64,000 nucleotides of DNA, from the NCBI RefSeq assembly GCF_030068455.1, contig NZ_JAQOSQ010000006.1, forward strand, positions 1-64,000, in the 5' to 3' direction. The translations under genes and the position numbers were made by a program. Shown in pieces: positions 52,788-61,437 of this stretch; the first letter of the stretch is position 1, and every line of letters begins with the position of its first letter. This DNA is from Roseofilum casamattae BLCC-M143. Its GTDB lineage: Bacteria > Cyanobacteriota > Cyanobacteriia > Cyanobacteriales > Desertifilaceae. The notes beneath the pieces are model-generated. The model saw only the letters and a program-made list of their open reading frames with translations, was not told the DNA's origin and searched no databases.

Positions 52788-52976
52788 CATACAAAAACTC
52801 CCCAGATCTATTGGTTTGGGGAGTTTGCTTTCTTTGTCGCGCGATCGCAATATCTGGCGCGATCGCGCAAAACTTTAAATGCTGTTTCCAACTAATCCGG
52901 TTTAACCCAACCGGTAGGGTGTTCGTCTGAGAGACCAGACGGGACAAGGGTTTCAGGCGGCGATTCCACACACCTC
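52788..52976 (-). ncRNA. Candidate structured RNA or regulatory leader ending in a terminator
   Basis: On the minus strand a TATAAT box (52983-52988) suggests a start near 52976. The predicted RNA then forms GGTGT/ACACC (52970-52974 with 52918-52922) enclosing hairpin CGTCTG..CAGACG (52936-52941 with 52924-52929), then hairpin CCGGTT..AACCGG (52909-52914 with 52897-52902), and ends in a 10-base-pair terminator stem with a U-run near 52795. Length is about 190 nt. It matches no RNA family I can name (not tmRNA, RNase P, SRP, 6S or a known riboswitch by sequence). It could be a stand-alone sRNA or an attenuator for the Uma2 gene. Confidence 0.5.
52795..52826 (-). terminator. Rho-independent terminator upstream of the Uma2 gene
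   Basis: A perfect 10-base-pair stem AAACTCCCCA/TGGGGAGTTT (52795-52804 with 52817-52826) with a 12-base loop. On the minus strand it is followed by a T-run. It ends the candidate RNA and lies 43 bases before the Uma2 ATG. Confidence 0.75.
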
Positions 52977-52982
52977 AACGAG

Positions 52983-52988
52983 ATTATA
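52983..52988 (-). promoter_or_regulatory. -10 box (TATAAT) for the candidate RNA
   Basis: Perfect TATAAT on the minus strand, with the predicted first RNA stem starting about 10 bases downstream. A matching -35 element is not clear. Confidence 0.45.
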
Positions 52989-53197
52989 GGAGTTTCAGCG
53001 ATTCCTCGAGGCGTGCGGGTTGGTATTCCAGATCGTATGCGATCGCCTAAAATCATATCTCTGTCTACCTTCTAACCATTTTCAGTCTGGCTACAATACC
53101 CCAAAAAAACCGGCTCCACACCGAGAGTGCAACTGGAGAAAGATGGAAGAGGAGGATTCCAGGTTATCGCTCCAGAAAGGTCGGCATTCATCGATCG

Positions 53198-53542
53198 CTA
53201 TCCGCCCGATCGCTTCACCTTATATCCCTTTTGCGCGAGGAACTCCATCACTTTCTGTCCGCAGTCTCCCTGAATTTCCATAGTGCCCTCTTTTAGAGTT
53301 CCTCCCGAACCGCACTGAGACTTGAGTTGCTTCAACAACGCCGTCAAAGAATCGCGATCGCCCTGAAACCCAGTAATAATTGTCACTGTCTTTCCCTTGC
53401 GCCCTTTTCGCGAAACTTCCACTTTTAAGTTTTGCTGCTGTGGAGGCACCTCAACACCACCCTCTTCTTCCACCTCCGTCGAAGAGCCAAACTCCTGATA
53501 AGCAATGCGATCGCCCGATTTAGAACTGCGCTTAGAAGCCAT
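53198..53542 (-). CDS. SUI1/eIF1-like translation factor (YciH)
   Basis: 114 residues. The C-terminal ~75 residues are the SUI1 fold: KVEVSRKGRKGKTVTIITGFQG, LKSQCGSGGTLKEGTMEIQGD and KVMEFLAQKGYKVKRSGG. The first 40 residues form a flexible acidic/Gln-rich tail. YciH proteins influence initiation fidelity. It is 13 bases before the pentapeptide gene in reverse order on the same strand, so they may be co-transcribed with sui1 downstream. Confidence 0.9.
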   Translation of the reverse strand: MASKRSSKSGDRIAYQEFGSSTEVEEEGGVEVPPQQQNLKVEVSRKGRKGKTVTIITGFQGDRDSLTALLKQLKSQCGSGGTLKEGTMEIQGDCGQKVMEFLAQKGYKVKRSGG

Positions 53543-53555
53543 AATCGATGATTCC

Positions 53556-55127
53556 TTAACTCAATTTCTCCAATACATAAAACCCGCGAATAAAATCCGC
53601 TACTTCTTCCACCGATGGAATAGCGAGCTGTTGCATTTTCGCATTGACAGCATCGTTGGTTTGGAAATACGCTGCCGAATCAATCAAGCGCTTGCCAAAA
53701 GAAGGATGGGAATAAATATTCAACGAGCGATCGCTAGAATTGCGTAAAGCCACCTGAGTCGGCACGGCAAAAAACTCATCCGCTCCCGCTGGTTTCGGCA
53801 GCCCATCGGCCACCTTCACCCGCACCACCCGACTCATCACCTGACTGAGCGCCTTACTAATCTGTTTAATCCGCTTCCGTTCTTTAATCGAAAGATGATC
53901 GTCCATATCCGGCGATCGAATAATCTCCATCACCTCAGTAATATTGCGTTGAGTAATCGCCGAGTCTTTAAACGGCAAAATCGCAAGATAGGCAATGGGT
54001 AACAACTCCTCATCCCTGTCTAACCGGAACACCAATGTCGTGCGCCGATAGCCCACCTTAATGCTCGGCGGCTGATTCATCCCCGGATATTGCTGGGAAA
54101 TATGATGATAAAGCGCCGAAAGAGCAAAACTGGCAGCATGATCCAGTTGCGAATCCACCGTAATAATTACCGTCGGCGGAGTCGGATTAAAAAATTGCTG
54201 AAACTCGTTCGGCGTAAAATGATAGACGCGAGTATGGTCGCCTTCGGGACTTAAATCCACCCACTCGCAGGTCATGCCATCCGTTTGCAAGCCAAACCGG
54301 GAAACGCCATAAAGCTTAGCACCCGTCAGCGTTGCGCCGCTCAAATCCGCCCCACTCCATTCCACTTCAATCAAATTCGCTTGGGTTAAATCAGCATGAA
54401 CCAAACTGCAATTGACTAAATTGGCATGACTTAAATCCGCGCCAATCAAATTCGTTCCGCTTAACTTGGCTTCGCTTAAATCCGCCCAACTGAGATTGGT
54501 TCCGCTCAGATCCACCCAGCGCAGATTGGCGCCGCTTAAATTGGCGCCGCTTAAGTTCGCGCGACTCAGGTTGGCATGACGCAAGTCCGCATCGCGCAAA
54601 TCCGCCCCGCTCAAATCCGCTCGAGCTAAATCCGTTCCGTGCAGGTTTGCTCCTTCCAAGTTCGCGGCAATCATGGAAGTGCCGCGCAAGTCCACTTCGC
54701 TTAAGTTGGCGCCGCTCAAGTTCGCTTGCCGCAGAGTTGCCTCGCGCAAATCTGCCCCGGTGAGGTTGGCTCGGTTCAAATTAGCATTGTTGAGCTGGGC
54801 GCGAATTAATTCGGCGCGAATTAACCCAGCTTGAATTAAGCTAGCTCCGCTTAAGTTCGCTCGAACCAGGTTGGCCACATTGAGAATAGCCCGATTAAAG
54901 TTCGTCTTGGTTAGATTGCAACCGCTTAAACGAGCCACATTCAGCTTGGCTTTGCTCATATCGGCGCCTTGGAGGTTCGCCCCGCTGAGATTGGCAACGC
55001 ATAGGTTAGCTCCGCTAAAGTTGGCTTCGCTGAGATTCACTCCACTCAGGTTAGCTTCTGGGAGTAAGATGCCCATGAAATCGCGGTCTCCGGTTTCATA
55101 CCGATTCAGTACTTCATCTTCTTCCAT
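53556..55127 (-). CDS. Pentapeptide-repeat protein with a C-terminal domain of unknown function
   Basis: 523 residues. Residues ~22-290 are roughly fifty consecutive A(D/N)LXX-type pentapeptides, which fold as a right-handed square helix. A linker leads to a ~230-residue C-terminal domain (FQQFFNPTPPTVIITVDSQLDHAASFALSALYHH...YLAILPFKDSAITQRNITEVMEIIRSPDMDDHLSIKERKRIKQIS) that I do not recognise. No signal peptide, so likely cytoplasmic. Function unknown. It ends 13 bases before sui1. Confidence 0.88.
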   Translation of the reverse strand: MEEDEVLNRYETGDRDFMGILLPEANLSGVNLSEANFSGANLCVANLSGANLQGADMSKAKLNVARLSGCNLTKTNFNRAILNVANLVRANLSGASLIQAGLIRAELIRAQLNNANLNRANLTGADLREATLRQANLSGANLSEVDLRGTSMIAANLEGANLHGTDLARADLSGADLRDADLRHANLSRANLSGANLSGANLRWVDLSGTNLSWADLSEAKLSGTNLIGADLSHANLVNCSLVHADLTQANLIEVEWSGADLSGATLTGAKLYGVSRFGLQTDGMTCEWVDLSPEGDHTRVYHFTPNEFQQFFNPTPPTVIITVDSQLDHAASFALSALYHHISQQYPGMNQPPSIKVGYRRTTLVFRLDRDEELLPIAYLAILPFKDSAITQRNITEVMEIIRSPDMDDHLSIKERKRIKQISKALSQVMSRVVRVKVADGLPKPAGADEFFAVPTQVALRNSSDRSLNIYSHPSFGKRLIDSAAYFQTNDAVNAKMQQLAIPSVEEVADFIRGFYVLEKLS

Positions 55128-55330
55128 AGCAATTTCCTAGGGTTTGGTTGGATGACACTCTGTGAGTATGGGCTTCTTATCGAGTTACGATCGCCATAAC
55201 GATTGGCAGCTTTAGATTTCTTTAGGAAATTTAAAAGCGCGATCGCACTACTTGCATTAATTTAACTCTAATTCCATCAGTTAATGGTGAATTAACCCTG
55301 GATAGAACTTAAGTTTAAGCGATCGTTGGC

Positions 55331-56167
55331 ATGAAAATTGGCATTATTGGTTTGGGTTTAATTGGCGGCTCGCTGGCGCTAACGCTGCGATCGCTGGGTT
55401 GGGAAGTGTTGGGAACCAGCCGCAATCGGCAGACGTGCACCCTCGCGGTAGAACGCTCGGTGGTCGATTCGGCTAGCATAGAATTGAGCCATTTAGCTGC
55501 TGCACGAGTCATTTTTATTTGTACTCCCATGGCCAGTATTGTTCCTATCGTGGAACAGTTGGCGGATTTATTATCCCCGGAGATAATTCTAACGGATGTG
55601 GGGTCGGTTAAAGCGCCAATTGTTCGTGGGGCGAGTCAATTCTGGCCCAATTTTGTGGGCGGCCATCCCATGGCAGGTACGGCAGAACAAGGCTTAGATG
55701 CGGCTCAATTGGGATTATTTTGCGATCGCCCTTACGTACTCACTCCTCTAGAAACTACGCCTCCGGAGTCCGTCGAACTCGTGGCGCAACTGGCAGAGTC
55801 TTTATCCGCGCGGGTGTATCGCTGCGCGCCAGAATCTCACGATCGCGCTGTAGCTCTCATTTCCCATTTACCGGTATTTATCAGTGCGGGGTTAATTACT
55901 ACCTGTTTGGATGAAACCAATGCTGAAGTGTTGCAGTTAGCCCAACAGCTCGCCAGTTCTGGATTTGCCGATACCAGTCGCGTCGGTGGAGGCAATCCGG
56001 AGCTGGGAACGATGATGGCCCGGTACAACCGCGAGGCTCTATTGCTCTCCCTGCGCCGCTATCGTCAGGTTCTCGATGGGGCGATCGATCGCATCGAAGC
56101 GGAAGACTGGCCGGGCATCATGGCCTCCCTGGAGCAAACAAAACAAGGGCGCTCTCCCTTTCTGTAA
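55331..56167 (+). CDS. tyrA: Prephenate/arogenate dehydrogenase
   Basis: 278 residues. Rossmann motif GIIGLGLIGGSLALTL at the N-terminus, then LTDVGSVKAPIVRG, FVGGHPMAGTAEQGLDAA with the substrate-binding His, and LISHLPVFISAGLITT; all are TyrA landmarks. In cyanobacteria the enzyme usually uses arogenate and NADP+ to form tyrosine. There is no ACT or chorismate mutase domain. A nested palindrome (56188-56262) lies right after it, between it and the convergent cyclophilin gene. Confidence 0.93.
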   Translation: MKIGIIGLGLIGGSLALTLRSLGWEVLGTSRNRQTCTLAVERSVVDSASIELSHLAAARVIFICTPMASIVPIVEQLADLLSPEIILTDVGSVKAPIVRGASQFWPNFVGGHPMAGTAEQGLDAAQLGLFCDRPYVLTPLETTPPESVELVAQLAESLSARVYRCAPESHDRAVALISHLPVFISAGLITTCLDETNAEVLQLAQQLASSGFADTSRVGGGNPELGTMMARYNREALLLSLRRYRQVLDGAIDRIEAEDWPGIMASLEQTKQGRSPFL

Positions 56168-56187
56168 AGATTGACCGGCACATAGGC

Positions 56188-56262
56188 GAGGCCAGAAACC
56201 GGGTTTCTGCAATCGATGGGACTTCTAGCTTCAGGTAGAATCAGAAACCCGGTTTCTCAGAA
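56188..56262. repeat. Nested palindromic repeat, family AGAAACCSGGTTTCT, copy 2
   Basis: Same arms as at 18109-18183: left at 56188-56208, right at 56243-56262, with an unrelated 34-base spacer. Again located exactly between convergent genes (tyrA and the cyclophilin), consistent with use as a bidirectional terminator. Confidence 0.75.
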
Positions 56263-56273
56263 TGCCCGATTCC

Positions 56274-57362
56274 CTAAATTTCTAGATTTTCCAGACCTTC
56301 AGTTACTTTAATCGAGAGAATGCGATCGCCTTTTTTCAGTTTGCGCAATACCTCTTTTCCCGCAACGGTATAACCAAAGGGAGCGTATTCTCCGTCCAAT
56401 AGATTTAATCCGGCCGGAGTTAATTCCGGTTCAAATAAGAAGAAGAAGAACTGCGAGGAACCCCCATTCGGGTCGTTACTCGGCCGGGCCATTCCCAAGG
56501 TCCCGTAAGCGGAAAAGGGCAGTTCTGGTTCTTCCCGATATAAGCCAATTTCCTCTAAAGTAAATTCATAGACGGGGTCGGGGTCGCCTTTGATCTTAAT
56601 TTCTAACGGAATCGCGCGATACTCTCCTGTAGCCGGATCGCTAAATCCATCATCCGGCCCGGGAGGGTCGCCCAACTGCACCACGTAAGACTCTTCAGCC
56701 CGAGTAACTTTTAAACCATCATAAAACCCGCGATCGACCAAATCGACAAAATTACCGGCGGTAATCGGAGCATTGTAACCATCGACGACCATCGTCACGT
56801 TTCCTTTCTCGGTTTCCATCTCCACTGTCGCCCGTCCTTTCAGTTGAGGCAGATCGCTATATTCGGCAGGAATCTCAAAGGGAAAGCCTTGCACCATAAG
56901 AGTTTCTAAGGCTCCAATCGTTGAGAGACATTCAGCTTGAGCTGCAAAAATCGGCAGTCTCTCTTGCTCGCTCACGCGATCGCGCAATTCCTGTAATTCC
57001 TCGTTCAGCTCGGTTAAATAAGCTTCTCCGTCCGCGCGTTTTTCATCGGGAACGTTGGCTAAAATCTCTTCGCTCCGTCGGGTTAACAAAAAGTTAGCTT
57101 CGCTCAAGCTCGAGGTGGCAGCGCTCCAGCGCCGTCCGCGCACCGGACCGCTAATTGATTCAATATCTTTTTGGATTTTAAATAGGGCGGGAGCATCGAT
57201 AGGAAGGGCATAGCGCAGCAGTGCTTCACCATCGGTAATTGGATCGCCTCCAGGTAAGCGACTTTCACGGGATGAAGCGGCCTGACTAGGCGAGATGAGA
57301 CCCGTCCAACAGGTGAGGATCAAAAGTAATACTAGAGTCGTTTTCAGCAGGGGCTTCAGCAT
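56274..57362 (-). CDS. Secreted cyclophilin-type peptidyl-prolyl isomerase (TLP40-like)
   Basis: 362 residues. A signal peptide (LLKTTLVLLLILTCWTGLISPSQA) is followed by a helical N-terminal region of about 140 residues (EALLRYALPIDAPALFKIQKDIESISGPV...), then a cyclophilin domain from ~175 (VDGYNAPITAGNFVDLVDRGFYDG, AIPLEIKIKGD, LGMARPSNDPNGGSSQFFFFLFEPELTPAGLNLLDGEYAPFGYTVAGKEVL). The active-site Arg and Phe of cyclophilins are partly conserved. Homologues in cyanobacteria and the TLP40 of chloroplasts sit in the thylakoid lumen. Confidence 0.88.
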   Translation of the reverse strand: MLKPLLKTTLVLLLILTCWTGLISPSQAASSRESRLPGGDPITDGEALLRYALPIDAPALFKIQKDIESISGPVRGRRWSAATSSLSEANFLLTRRSEEILANVPDEKRADGEAYLTELNEELQELRDRVSEQERLPIFAAQAECLSTIGALETLMVQGFPFEIPAEYSDLPQLKGRATVEMETEKGNVTMVVDGYNAPITAGNFVDLVDRGFYDGLKVTRAEESYVVQLGDPPGPDDGFSDPATGEYRAIPLEIKIKGDPDPVYEFTLEEIGLYREEPELPFSAYGTLGMARPSNDPNGGSSQFFFFLFEPELTPAGLNLLDGEYAPFGYTVAGKEVLRKLKKGDRILSIKVTEGLENLEI

Positions 57363-57571
57363 AGTGGTTATGGAACAGTTTCAAATCGCTGTGCGGCTAT
57401 TAGTTTGGGATTAGTCAACCCCAGTTTTCATCATCCCATCAATCGGGGAAGACGGGGAAGAGGGAAGTCGGAATCAGTAACGGGGGTGAAAAGCGCTATT
57501 AAGGAAATGGCCCCAGGGGGTTAAAATAGGGTGCTGATAATCGCACCCGCTAAATCAACCAGTGCATTCTT

Positions 57572-58132
57572 ATGACTTCTAGTAATGATTTCAAAACAGG
57601 CATGAACATTGAACTCGATGGCGGAGTATGGAAAGTCATCGAGTTTTTGCATGTGAAACCGGGTAAAGGGTCTGCTTTTGTGCGGACAAAGCTAAAAAAT
57701 GCGCAAACGGGAAATACTGTCGAGCGTACTTTTCGTGCTGGCGAATCGGTGACAACAGCGAATTTGGAGAAGACGGTCGAGCAGTATACCTATAAAGATG
57801 GCGAGCAGTTGGTGTTCATGAATATGGAGACTTATGAAGAGAGTCGCCTCAATGCCGATCAAATTGGCGATGGGGTTAAGTATTTGAAGGAAGGTATGGA
57901 AGTTGATATCCTGACCTGGAACGATCGGGTTCTGGGAGTAGAACTGCCAACCTCTGTTGTCTTAGAAGTGACTCAAACCGATCCAGGAGTGAAGGGAGAT
58001 ACAGCAACCGGAGGCAACAAACGCGCAACCGTAGAAACCGGAGCAGAGATTGTGGTGCCTTTGTTTATCTCAATTGGCGAAAAGATTAAAATCGATACCC
58101 GTAATGGTAGTTACTTGGGTCGAGAGAAGTAA
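57572..58132 (+). CDS. efp: Translation elongation factor P
   Basis: 186 residues, the normal three-beta-barrel EF-P. It rescues ribosomes stalled at polyproline. The loop that carries the modified residue is [17 protein letters not shown], where the Lys is at the tip; later motifs are [20 protein letters not shown] and [33 protein letters not shown]. accB starts 53 bases downstream on the same strand, the common cyanobacterial efp-accB pair. A long leader (57363-57571) separates it from the divergent cyclophilin. Confidence 0.96.
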   Translation: MTSSNDFKTGMNIELDGGVWKVIEFLHVKPGKGSAFVRTKLKNAQTGNTVERTFRAGESVTTANLEKTVEQYTYKDGEQLVFMNMETYEESRLNADQIGDGVKYLKEGMEVDILTWNDRVLGVELPTSVVLEVTQTDPGVKGDTATGGNKRATVETGAEIVVPLFISIGEKIKIDTRNGSYLGREK

Positions 58133-58185
58133 TTGAACCGATTGCGCTGCACGCATTAGATTTAGATATATATATTGTAGGACGA

Positions 58186-58692
58186 ATGACTGTGAATTTA
58201 AATTTTGAAGAGCTTCGCGAACTCATCGTTACATTAGGTCAAACGGATATTGCTGAGTTTACGTTAAAGAATGATTCGTTTGAGTTAACGGTTCGCAAGG
58301 GTGTTGCTGAAGGAGCAGGTGTGATACAGCAAGTGGCGATCGCACCTCCAGTAATGGCCAGTGCTATGCCAACGGTGGCTGCTCCAGTGGTTCCCAGCGC
58401 CCCCGCTCCGGTGGCTCCCAGCGAACCTACCCCACCGCCTCTCGATCGCGATTTGCTGGAAATTAAGTCCCCAATGGTGGGCACATTTTACCGCGCGCCG
58501 GCTCCGGATGAAGCGCCGTTTACCAGTGTTGGCGATCGCATTCAGTTGGGCGATACGGTTTGTATTATCGAAGCGATGAAGCTGATGAATGAATTAGAAG
58601 CCGAAGTCGCCGGAGAAGTGGTCGAAATCTTAGTCGAAAATGCCGAACCGGTTGAATACGGCCAAGTTCTCATGCGCGTTAAAGCCAGCTAA
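58186..58692 (+). CDS. accB: Biotin carboxyl carrier protein of acetyl-CoA carboxylase
   Basis: 168 residues. The C-terminal biotinyl domain contains the biotinylation site EAMKLMNE, with the flanking [14 protein letters not shown] and [19 protein letters not shown]. The N-terminal [19 protein letters not shown] helix and the Pro/Ala-rich linker are typical of BCCP. With AccC it makes carboxybiotin for fatty-acid synthesis. It follows efp in one operon. Confidence 0.96.
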   Translation: MTVNLNFEELRELIVTLGQTDIAEFTLKNDSFELTVRKGVAEGAGVIQQVAIAPPVMASAMPTVAAPVVPSAPAPVAPSEPTPPPLDRDLLEIKSPMVGTFYRAPAPDEAPFTSVGDRIQLGDTVCIIEAMKLMNELEAEVAGEVVEILVENAEPVEYGQVLMRVKAS

Positions 58693-59013
58693 ACCCTGGG
58701 AGCAGTTTTGGGGGAGGTGAGTCCATAATAAGGAGCGGTTCTCTCGTAGAAAATCTCAGACTATTCTCCGCTTTTGTTTCCAGAAAACAGAAACGATATT
58801 CTCTTGTTTATTCGTTATTTTTACTGGGGAAAAGCATTGTTTTATTTAGCTCATTAACCTTAGGGCATTGAGCAAGCAAACTCGATGTCAGCTTGTTACA
58901 AATCTTAATCGATAGAGTTCGATTAACCCGGTCAGCCCGTCAAAAAAATCGATACACTAGAAGAAACTCCAATACACATTAACTGTAAACCTAACCCTCA
59001 ATCTTACACGGAC
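58693..59013. other. Intergenic region before the terD pair
   Basis: 321 bases. A promoter-like stretch with TACACT about 60 bases before the terD ATG could be a -10 box, but a clear -35 is not evident. No repeat or coding frame is supported. The nearby accB end has no strong hairpin. Confidence 0.3.
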
Positions 59014-59592
59014 ATGAGTAGTATTAGTCTGCAAAAAGGACAGCGCATCTCCTTAGACAAAGTTGCCCCCAACCTGCAAGCCGCCTTTGTCGGATTGGGA
59101 TGGGACGTGAAAGCAACGGATGGGGGTCATGACTTCGATTTAGATGCTTGTGCATTCCTGCTCGGGGAAAATGAAAAACTCGTTTCAGATAAGCACTTTA
59201 TTTTCTATAACAATACCACCAGTCCGGATGCGGATAAATCGGTCGAACATATGGGCGATAATTTGACGGGAGCTGGGGATGGAGATGATGAAGTCATTAT
59301 TGTCAACTTACAAAAAGTTCCCCAAGACATTAGCCGTTTAGTCTTTACCGTAACCATTCACGACGCTCAGAAACGCAAACAGAATTTCGGTCAAGTGGAA
59401 AATGCTTACGTTCGCTTAGTTGACGTGGCCACGAAAGAAGAATTGCTCCGCTATCCCTTGAGTGAAGATTACTCGATTGAAACGGCTTTAGTCATGGCAG
59501 AACTGTATCGCCGCGATGGTAGCTGGCGCATGAATGCGGTTGGTGCTGGGTATGAAGGAGGATTACAGGCCCTACTCGATCGCTATTTGTAG
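59014..59592 (+). CDS. TerD-family stress protein 1
   Basis: 192 residues. The full TerD core is visible: SLQKGQRISLDKVAP, LGWDVKATDGGHDFDLDACAFLLGENEKL, then HMGDNLTGAGDGDDEVIIVNL with the acidic calcium-binding loop, and VTIHDAQKRKQNFGQVENAYVRLVD. TerD proteins bind calcium and occur in tellurite/stress resistance gene sets, though cyanobacterial ones are often without the ter operon. Paralogue of the next gene, 122 bases on; a hairpin lies between. Confidence 0.93.
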   Translation: MSSISLQKGQRISLDKVAPNLQAAFVGLGWDVKATDGGHDFDLDACAFLLGENEKLVSDKHFIFYNNTTSPDADKSVEHMGDNLTGAGDGDDEVIIVNLQKVPQDISRLVFTVTIHDAQKRKQNFGQVENAYVRLVDVATKEELLRYPLSEDYSIETALVMAELYRRDGSWRMNAVGAGYEGGLQALLDRYL

Positions 59593-59613
59593 GCATATTT
59601 TTTCGGCAATACA

Positions 59614-59641
59614 TTAGGATGCAACATAAAATGCGTCCTAA
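59614..59641. terminator. Hairpin between the two terD genes
   Basis: TTAGGATGC at 59614-59622 pairs with GCGTCCTAA at 59633-59641. No long T-run. It may attenuate or separate the transcripts. Confidence 0.4.
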
Positions 59642-59714
59642 TGGCTCCGCTCCCGAGCGTCAATAGCTCTGTTAAACTCGTTCTGCATTCTCCAGCGCCA
59701 AGCGCTGTAAGCTA

Positions 59715-60311
59715 ATGACAATTAATTTAGAAAAAGGCCAGAGAATTTCTCTGGAAAAAGTCGCCCCAGGTCTGAAAAACTTAATGTTTGGGCTGGGATG
59801 GGATGTGGTGAAATCGGAAGGACTGTTAGGTTTTTTGACGAAAGGGCCTAACCTCGATTTGGATGCTTCTGTTATTTGTTTGAATAAAATGAATAAATTT
59901 AAGGGCGTGACTGACCTGGTTTATTTTGGAAACTTGCGTCATTCTTCTGGAGCCATTACTCATTTAGGCGATAACTTAACTGGGGAAGGAGATGGAGATG
60001 ACGAGCAAATTTTAGTAACTCTCGATAAGCTGCCGGAGGCCATTGAGAAACTCGTGTTTGTCGTGAATATCTATGAGTGTTTGTCCCGGAAACAAGATTT
60101 TTCGCAAGTGAAGAATGCATTTGTCCGATTGGTCGATCGCGCGACGAATCGCGAGATTGCTCGTTACGATCTCTCCGGAGAGTCTTATGCCGGAATGACG
60201 GGTATGTTAATGGCAGAAGTTTATCGCCAAGAGGGTCAGTGGCAAATGGCGGCGAAAGGAGAAGGCTTGCAAGTGAAAAATTTACAAGAAATGACGGAAC
60301 ATTTCAAATAA
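59715..60311 (+). CDS. TerD-family stress protein 2
   Basis: 198 residues, paralogous to the preceding gene but diverged: NLEKGQRISLEKVAPGLKNLMFGLGWDV, GPNLDLDASVICLN, GDNLTGEGDGDDEQILVTL and CLSRKQDFSQVKNAFVRLVD. The acidic calcium-binding residues are kept. The conserved KSEGLLGFLTKGPN insertion differs from copy 1. Together they likely form a small stress-inducible pair. Confidence 0.93.
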   Translation: MTINLEKGQRISLEKVAPGLKNLMFGLGWDVVKSEGLLGFLTKGPNLDLDASVICLNKMNKFKGVTDLVYFGNLRHSSGAITHLGDNLTGEGDGDDEQILVTLDKLPEAIEKLVFVVNIYECLSRKQDFSQVKNAFVRLVDRATNREIARYDLSGESYAGMTGMLMAEVYRQEGQWQMAAKGEGLQVKNLQEMTEHFK

Positions 60312-60479
60312 GTTGTTAAGTAGGTTTTATCATCTCATATTAGATTGTTCCACTGTTCTTATCCAAAACAGAGGTTAGTTAATTGCACGGTAGTGATGTG
60401 GATGACGATCGCAGTAATCTGAGTTAAGATACGCCATCGTCACTGAATACATCTCGTTAAGGATCGGTACAGTTAACCA

Positions 60480-61394
60480 ATGCATAGAAACTCATGGGCG
60501 ATCGCCATCAGTTTGGCTGCGATTGCTTGTTTTTCAGTTCTCTTTTTCTCCTCAGTCAGCCCAGCTTTGGCTCCTCCAGCTCAAATTGCCTTCCAGTCAG
60601 CACGAGAGGGTAGTTTATCGATCTACACGATCGATGCCGATGGTTCCGAACCCAAGCAACTGACCCGCGAACTGCAAGATGAAGGTCTGCCTTCTTGGTC
60701 CCCCGATCGGCAAAAGATTGCTTTTGTCTCCAACCAAGACTTAAATCGAGAAATCTATGTCATCAATGCCGACGGGAGCGATCGCCAGCGGTTAACCATT
60801 AATCCCGCTTGGGAATTTTCGCCCACCTGGTCGCCGGATGGGGAGAAAATAGCCTTTAGTTCCGATCGCGAAGGGAACCAAGATATTTTCGCCATGAATG
60901 CTGATGGCACTCGGCAAACCAATCTCACCAACCATCCTGCCGTAGAGCGATCGCCGGATTGGTCTCCCGACGGCGATCGTATTCTGTTTACCTCAAACCG
61001 AGCTGACGGACAAAGCGTCCAAATCTACATAATGAACGCTGATGGCTCGAATCCGATTCAACTGAGCGATCGTCCGGGCATTCATCGTACTCCCGCTTGG
61101 TCTCCCGATGGCGATCGTATTGCATTTAGCTTTGAACCCTTACAACTGAAACCGGGTTATTTCGTTCGCGATGCTGAAATCTATGTCATGAATGCTGACG
61201 GAACCAACCCCATCAACCTCACCCAAAATCCCAGCCGAGATCTCGAACCCACCTGGTCTCCTGACGGTCGTCAACTCGCCTTTCGTTCGACCCGCAACGG
61301 AAACGATTTTATTTATACGATCGATCGCGATGGCTCGAATGCGAAACCGATTATTGAATTTCCGCAAACCGGTGCGGCCCCCGATTGGTATTAA
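60480..61394 (+). CDS. TolB-like beta-propeller secreted protein (PD40 repeats)
   Basis: 304 residues. A signal peptide or membrane anchor (AISLAAIACFSVLFFSSVSPALA) precedes about six PD40 repeats, recognisable by the repeated IYVMNADGSNP...LT...PSWSPDGDRIAFxS pattern. This is the C-terminal half of TolB, without TolB's N-terminal domain. Such propellers bind protein partners in the periplasm. No Tol-Pal genes are near; the next gene is an MscS channel 43 bases on, same strand. Confidence 0.88.
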   Translation: MHRNSWAIAISLAAIACFSVLFFSSVSPALAPPAQIAFQSAREGSLSIYTIDADGSEPKQLTRELQDEGLPSWSPDRQKIAFVSNQDLNREIYVINADGSDRQRLTINPAWEFSPTWSPDGEKIAFSSDREGNQDIFAMNADGTRQTNLTNHPAVERSPDWSPDGDRILFTSNRADGQSVQIYIMNADGSNPIQLSDRPGIHRTPAWSPDGDRIAFSFEPLQLKPGYFVRDAEIYVMNADGTNPINLTQNPSRDLEPTWSPDGRQLAFRSTRNGNDFIYTIDRDGSNAKPIIEFPQTGAAPDWY

Positions 61395-61437
61395 AGAAAC
61401 TCCCACTGAAATCCCATCCTTTTTTTAGGAACAAGAC

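Noticed and set aside
52788-52976. Identification as 6S RNA or another housekeeping RNA
   Set aside because: The length is similar to 6S, but the 5' and 3' ends do not pair and no signature of tmRNA, SRP or RNase P RNA is present.
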